Assembly (NCBI GenBank): GCA_021852225.1
Contig: JAJZOA010000032.1
Coordinates: 1-8,156, forward strand
Reading direction: 5' to 3'
Source of the DNA: Planctomycetota bacterium
GTDB lineage: Bacteria > Planctomycetota > Phycisphaerae > WQYP01
Length of the DNA stretch: 8,156 nucleotides
Part shown: positions 5,734 to 8,156 of the stretch, one piece after another
Numbering within the stretch: position 1 is the first letter of the stretch
Layout: every line of letters begins with the position of its first letter
Position numbers and translations under genes: made by a program
The notes under the pieces: generated by a model
Seen by the model: the letters and a program-made list of their open reading frames with translations, nothing else
The model's database searches: none
Told to the model about the DNA's origin: nothing

Positions 5734-6639
5734 TCAGGCTGCGCCGGATGCAGATGAGGCTGGTTCATCCGGGACCGCTTCCACGTCCACCGAAACATTC
5801 ACCGTATGACCATGACCACCGAGCACCACGCCGCGCAAGGGGGAAATGTCATGAAAATCGCGGCCATAGGCAATGGCGATATGCTGATCGCAAACGAATA
5901 AATTATTGGTTGGGTCCAGGTCCACCCAGCCGTAACCAGGAAGAAAAGTGGATACCCAGGCGTGGGAGGCATCCGCGCCGACAATTTTCGCCTGGCCCGG
6001 TGGGGGGATTGTCAGCAGGTATCCGCTGACATACCGGGCGGCCAGGCCAAAACTCCGGAAGCAGCCGATGGCCAGATGGGCAAAATCCTGGCAGACTCCA
6101 TGCCGTTTCTCCAATACCTGGTCAAGCGGTGTGGAAATTGTGGTGCTGGTGGTATCGAAAGTGAACTGTTCATAAATTCGTCGCATCAGGTCGCGGGCGG
6201 CTCGCAGTAAGGTGTTTTCCGGATGGAAAGATTCCCGTGCAAAGGCCAGCAGATCCGCTGTCAGCGGAATCGCCGGGGAAGGCAGCGTAAACCCGAAGGG
6301 TTCCGCCAACTGACCGCGCCGCTGATGCAGCATATCGGTAATGGCCTGCCAGGGCATTTCCGGCATGCTTTCCGGCGGGGCGGCGGGTATGACGTCCACC
6401 AGACCGCGCGCCGTTACAGCCAGACTTTCATGTGACTTTTGAATAGCAAAATAAAGAACGGGATTGCCGAAGTAATCATAACGTCGGGTTTGGACGGCGG
6501 GGGCCGGGTCAATCACCAACTCGTGGTAAAGCCACGACTGCCGCGGATAATCCCTTGGCAGAAGATGCGCCATATTGTGACAAATGGAGACAGGTTCCGT
6601 GTATTGATAGCCAGTATTGTGCAATATCTGGTATTTCAC
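5734..6639 (-). CDS. Transglutaminase-like cysteine peptidase family protein
   Basis: A 301-residue protein of the bacterial transglutaminase-like family (COG1305). Residues 1-80 match the N-terminal beta domain typical of these proteins (start MKYQILHNTGYQY, then HNMAHLLPRDYPRQ and YDYFGNPV). The papain-like core follows with the full Cys-His-Asp triad: Cys183 in RHGVCQDFAHL, His226 in DASHAWV and Asp242 in GWVDLDPTNN. There is no signal peptide or membrane segment, so a cytoplasmic location is likely. Family members may cleave or form isopeptide or amide bonds; the real substrate is unknown. The start is GTG at 6639, overlapping the TGA of the upstream ATP-grasp/alpha-E gene as GTGA, with GGTGA (6647-6651) seven bases before it. 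This coupling and the known association of the families suggest the two proteins work in one pathway. The C-terminal ~15 residues (DEPASSASGAA) look like a disordered tail. Confidence 0.9.
   Translation of the reverse strand: MKYQILHNTGYQYTEPVSICHNMAHLLPRDYPRQSWLYHELVIDPAPAVQTRRYDYFGNPVLYFAIQKSHESLAVTARGLVDVIPAAPPESMPEMPWQAITDMLHQRRGQLAEPFGFTLPSPAIPLTADLLAFARESFHPENTLLRAARDLMRRIYEQFTFDTTSTTISTPLDQVLEKRHGVCQDFAHLAIGCFRSFGLAARYVSGYLLTIPPPGQAKIVGADASHAWVSTFLPGYGWVDLDPTNNLFVCDQHIAIAYGRDFHDISPLRGVVLGGHGHTVNVSVDVEAVPDEPASSASGAA
6636..6639 (-). promoter_or_regulatory. GTGA stop-start overlap
   Basis: The TGA of the ATP-grasp/alpha-E gene (6636-6638) and the GTG of the transglutaminase gene (6637-6639) share bases in the form GTGA. 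An SD-like GGTGA at 6647-6651 lies in the end of the upstream gene. This arrangement usually means translational coupling and fixed stoichiometry. Confidence 0.75.
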
Positions 6640-8156
6640 AGGTTGTTCACCGCCGGCAATGAGCCTAATTGGTATGACACGTTGGTGTGCGACAGATATC
6701 CACGGCTGATCGCATCGGAAAGCGCTTCAAGATGTTCGATGATTCCTTTTACCAGTTCATCAAGCTGATCGCGGCGACCATCGGCCTGCGGCTTGCAGGC
6801 AGCCTGCACGTCGGCCAGCCGCACGCCGGTTAAGGCTCGGAGAATAATTTTCTGTTCCGGTGTTGCGTGTGGTCGGTCCACCGAACGCGGAAGACTTGCA
6901 ATATGTTCAGTCAGCCGCGCAAGCTGGAATCCCACGGAACGCGGATTTCCTTCATCCAGCAGTAGCAGATCAAGAACAGCGGCGGCTTGAAGATTCGTTA
7001 AATACCGTCGCCGATAAGTCATGGAACTGTCGGCGATTTCCAGAATGGCTTCCAGAATCAGGTTTTCATCATCGCAAACGCGATCCATTGTGCCGCGCAA
7101 TAGAAGCATGGTATGAAGCGCACGTTCCAAACGGCGGCCCATATCCAGAAACCGCCAGGCGTGACCATGAGTCATGCTTTCAGAGGCGAATCCGCCAAAC
7201 GCCGCAAAGTGAACAATCAGTTGATCCAGGTCGGCCAGAATGTCATTTAACTGCCAGGCTGAATCGCCCTGCGTTGCCCCAGGTCGAGGTTGGTCCAGAC
7301 TGCTGATGACCCGCCAGGTATCAATGCTCAGGCGGTCGCGCAGAACCCCACCAAGCCGTTGGGTCGCGGTAAGGGTCGGGTACAGGCTTCCCGGCTGGTT
7401 GGCATCGTACAGAATCGATTCTATCGTGGCCGGAGTCAATGGCCCCCGTTGCGATGAAACACCCAGTGGTGCCACCGGTGTACCGGCGGCGGCGTGTGAC
7501 TGGCCGATGGCCACCGAAAGCAGGATGGGAATTTCCGAACTGGTCCTTCCGACAGCCTGACTCGCGGCGCGAAGCAGAATGCCGCGCATCAGGCGGGTAA
7601 GCCCTTCGGCGCGTTCCATATATCGGCCAAGCCAGAAAAGATTATCCGCTGATCGGCTGGATAAATCGTTTCCGCCGCGGTTAATTGTCACGTTCTGGCC
7701 GGTGGGGGGCAAAAGTGAAAGATTGTCAACCGGGCCGTCGGCGATTACCCAGGTATCTTTGGAGCCGCCACCCTCCTGCATCGACACCACGAGTGTTTCC
7801 GATGAAGCGGAAAAACGCGTCAACCCGCCGGGCATGACGGCATACGAATCCGCCCTGGATGCGACAAGATGAACGCGCATCTGCATGTGCCGCGGCTCAA
7901 ACCCGTTCTCCGTCAGCACTGGTGTGGTGGCAAGCGTCAATTGTTCCTGGGCCACAAACAACTGCGGATTGCGGCGAATTTCCGCCAGCATGTCCGCGCG
8001 CTGTGCTGTAGAAAGATTCTGCATGAAAACCGGATTAACGCCGCGCCGGGGAAAGGTCTGCTTGATAACAAGGTCTTCCGGATGGTCCAGCACATAGGAA
8101 AGTGAGGCCGGATCGCCGCACCACCAGCTGGCCGCACTGGGCAAAAGCATATCCTG
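6636..8156 (-). CDS. Circularly permuted ATP-grasp / alpha-E domain fusion protein (5' partial)
   Basis: The frame is open through the right edge, so the window shows only the last 506 residues. Residues 1 to about 142 are the C-terminal part of a circularly permuted type 2 ATP-grasp domain (COG2308, DUF404/DUF407): PSAASWWCGDP, LVIKQTFPRRG with a likely nucleotide-contacting Lys32, LFVAQEQLTLATTPV, YAVMPGGLTRFSASS and the hallmark GGGSKDTWV. A short linker leads to an alpha-E domain (COG2307, DUF403) from about residue 165 to the end: SSRSADNLFWLGRYMERAEG, WRFLDMGRRLERALH, ADSSMTYRRRYL and LLLLDEGNPRSVGFQL. The ATP-grasp part is predicted to be an amide- or peptide-bond-forming ligase; the helical alpha-E domain has no proven function. 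An internal ATG at 8150 lies inside the conserved ATP-grasp sequence and is not the true start. Full-length fused homologues are expected to be over 800 residues, so roughly 350 residues lie outside. Confidence 0.9.
   Translation of the reverse strand, partial: QDMLLPSAASWWCGDPASLSYVLDHPEDLVIKQTFPRRGVNPVFMQNLSTAQRADMLAEIRRNPQLFVAQEQLTLATTPVLTENGFEPRHMQMRVHLVASRADSYAVMPGGLTRFSASSETLVVSMQEGGGSKDTWVIADGPVDNLSLLPPTGQNVTINRGGNDLSSRSADNLFWLGRYMERAEGLTRLMRGILLRAASQAVGRTSSEIPILLSVAIGQSHAAAGTPVAPLGVSSQRGPLTPATIESILYDANQPGSLYPTLTATQRLGGVLRDRLSIDTWRVISSLDQPRPGATQGDSAWQLNDILADLDQLIVHFAAFGGFASESMTHGHAWRFLDMGRRLERALHTMLLLRGTMDRVCDDENLILEAILEIADSSMTYRRRYLTNLQAAAVLDLLLLDEGNPRSVGFQLARLTEHIASLPRSVDRPHATPEQKIILRALTGVRLADVQAACKPQADGRRDQLDELVKGIIEHLEALSDAISRGYLSHTNVSYQLGSLPAVNNL

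Noticed and set aside
5291..5809. 172-codon plus-strand frame crossing the proS start and the transglutaminase end.
   Set aside because: It overlaps two confident minus-strand genes and the proS promoter area and resembles no family.
8150..8150. ATG at 8150 as the true start of the alpha-E gene.
   Set aside because: The sequence just after it is mid-domain ATP-grasp sequence, and the frame stays open to the window edge, so the gene begins outside.
1..8156. CRISPR arrays, tRNA genes, insertion sequences, phage or defence islands.
   Set aside because: No spaced repeats, cloverleaf-like segment, transposase or integrase motif, or long terminal inverted repeats were seen; the window is mostly ordinary chromosomal genes.

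Overview
The window is about 8.2 kb of gene-dense bacterial DNA with moderately high GC. Good bacterial gene models cover almost all of it. The gene set (a bacterial-type prolyl-tRNA synthetase with an editing insertion, leuB, a large GH42-like glycosidase without signal peptide, and an ATP-grasp/alpha-E/transglutaminase cassette) fits a Gram-negative, possibly Planctomycetota- or Verrucomicrobiota-like organism. That placement is inferred from gene style only and is weak. I see no tRNA or rRNA, CRISPR array, insertion sequence, integrase or phage gene.

Layout, left to right. Positions 2-193 hold the last 63 codons of a plus-strand gene I cannot name. A 245-base gap with a candidate promoter and an mRNA leader that can fold in two exclusive ways leads to a plus-strand GH42-like clan GH-A protein (439-2523). 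A 184-base gap carrying a perfect 9-bp hairpin and a small leucine-rich reading frame precedes leuB (2708-3790). leuB converges on proS (3872-5620, minus), with nested inverted repeats in the 81 bases between them. Upstream of proS on the minus strand are a transglutaminase-like protein (5734-6639) and the 3' end of a gene fusing a circularly permuted ATP-grasp domain to an alpha-E domain (6636-8156, open at the right edge). These last two genes overlap by four bases (GTGA).

How the genes relate. The minus-strand genes at the right form a known but biochemically unsolved conserved association (COG2308 ATP-grasp, COG2307 alpha-E, COG1305-type transglutaminase). It is predicted to make and process a peptide or amide-linked product and often occurs with the proteasome-like protease Anbu. 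No Anbu gene is in this window; the next gene is the housekeeping proS, which seems to have its own promoter and ribosome binding site. leuB is a leucine-biosynthesis gene without leuA, leuC or leuD beside it. The GH42-like gene is unlinked in function to its neighbours as far as can be seen.

The points most worth a second look are the ATP-grasp/alpha-E/transglutaminase cassette, the GH42-like protein that seems to lack the usual nucleophile, the possible leucine-related leader before leuB, and the two-state leader before the glycosidase gene.
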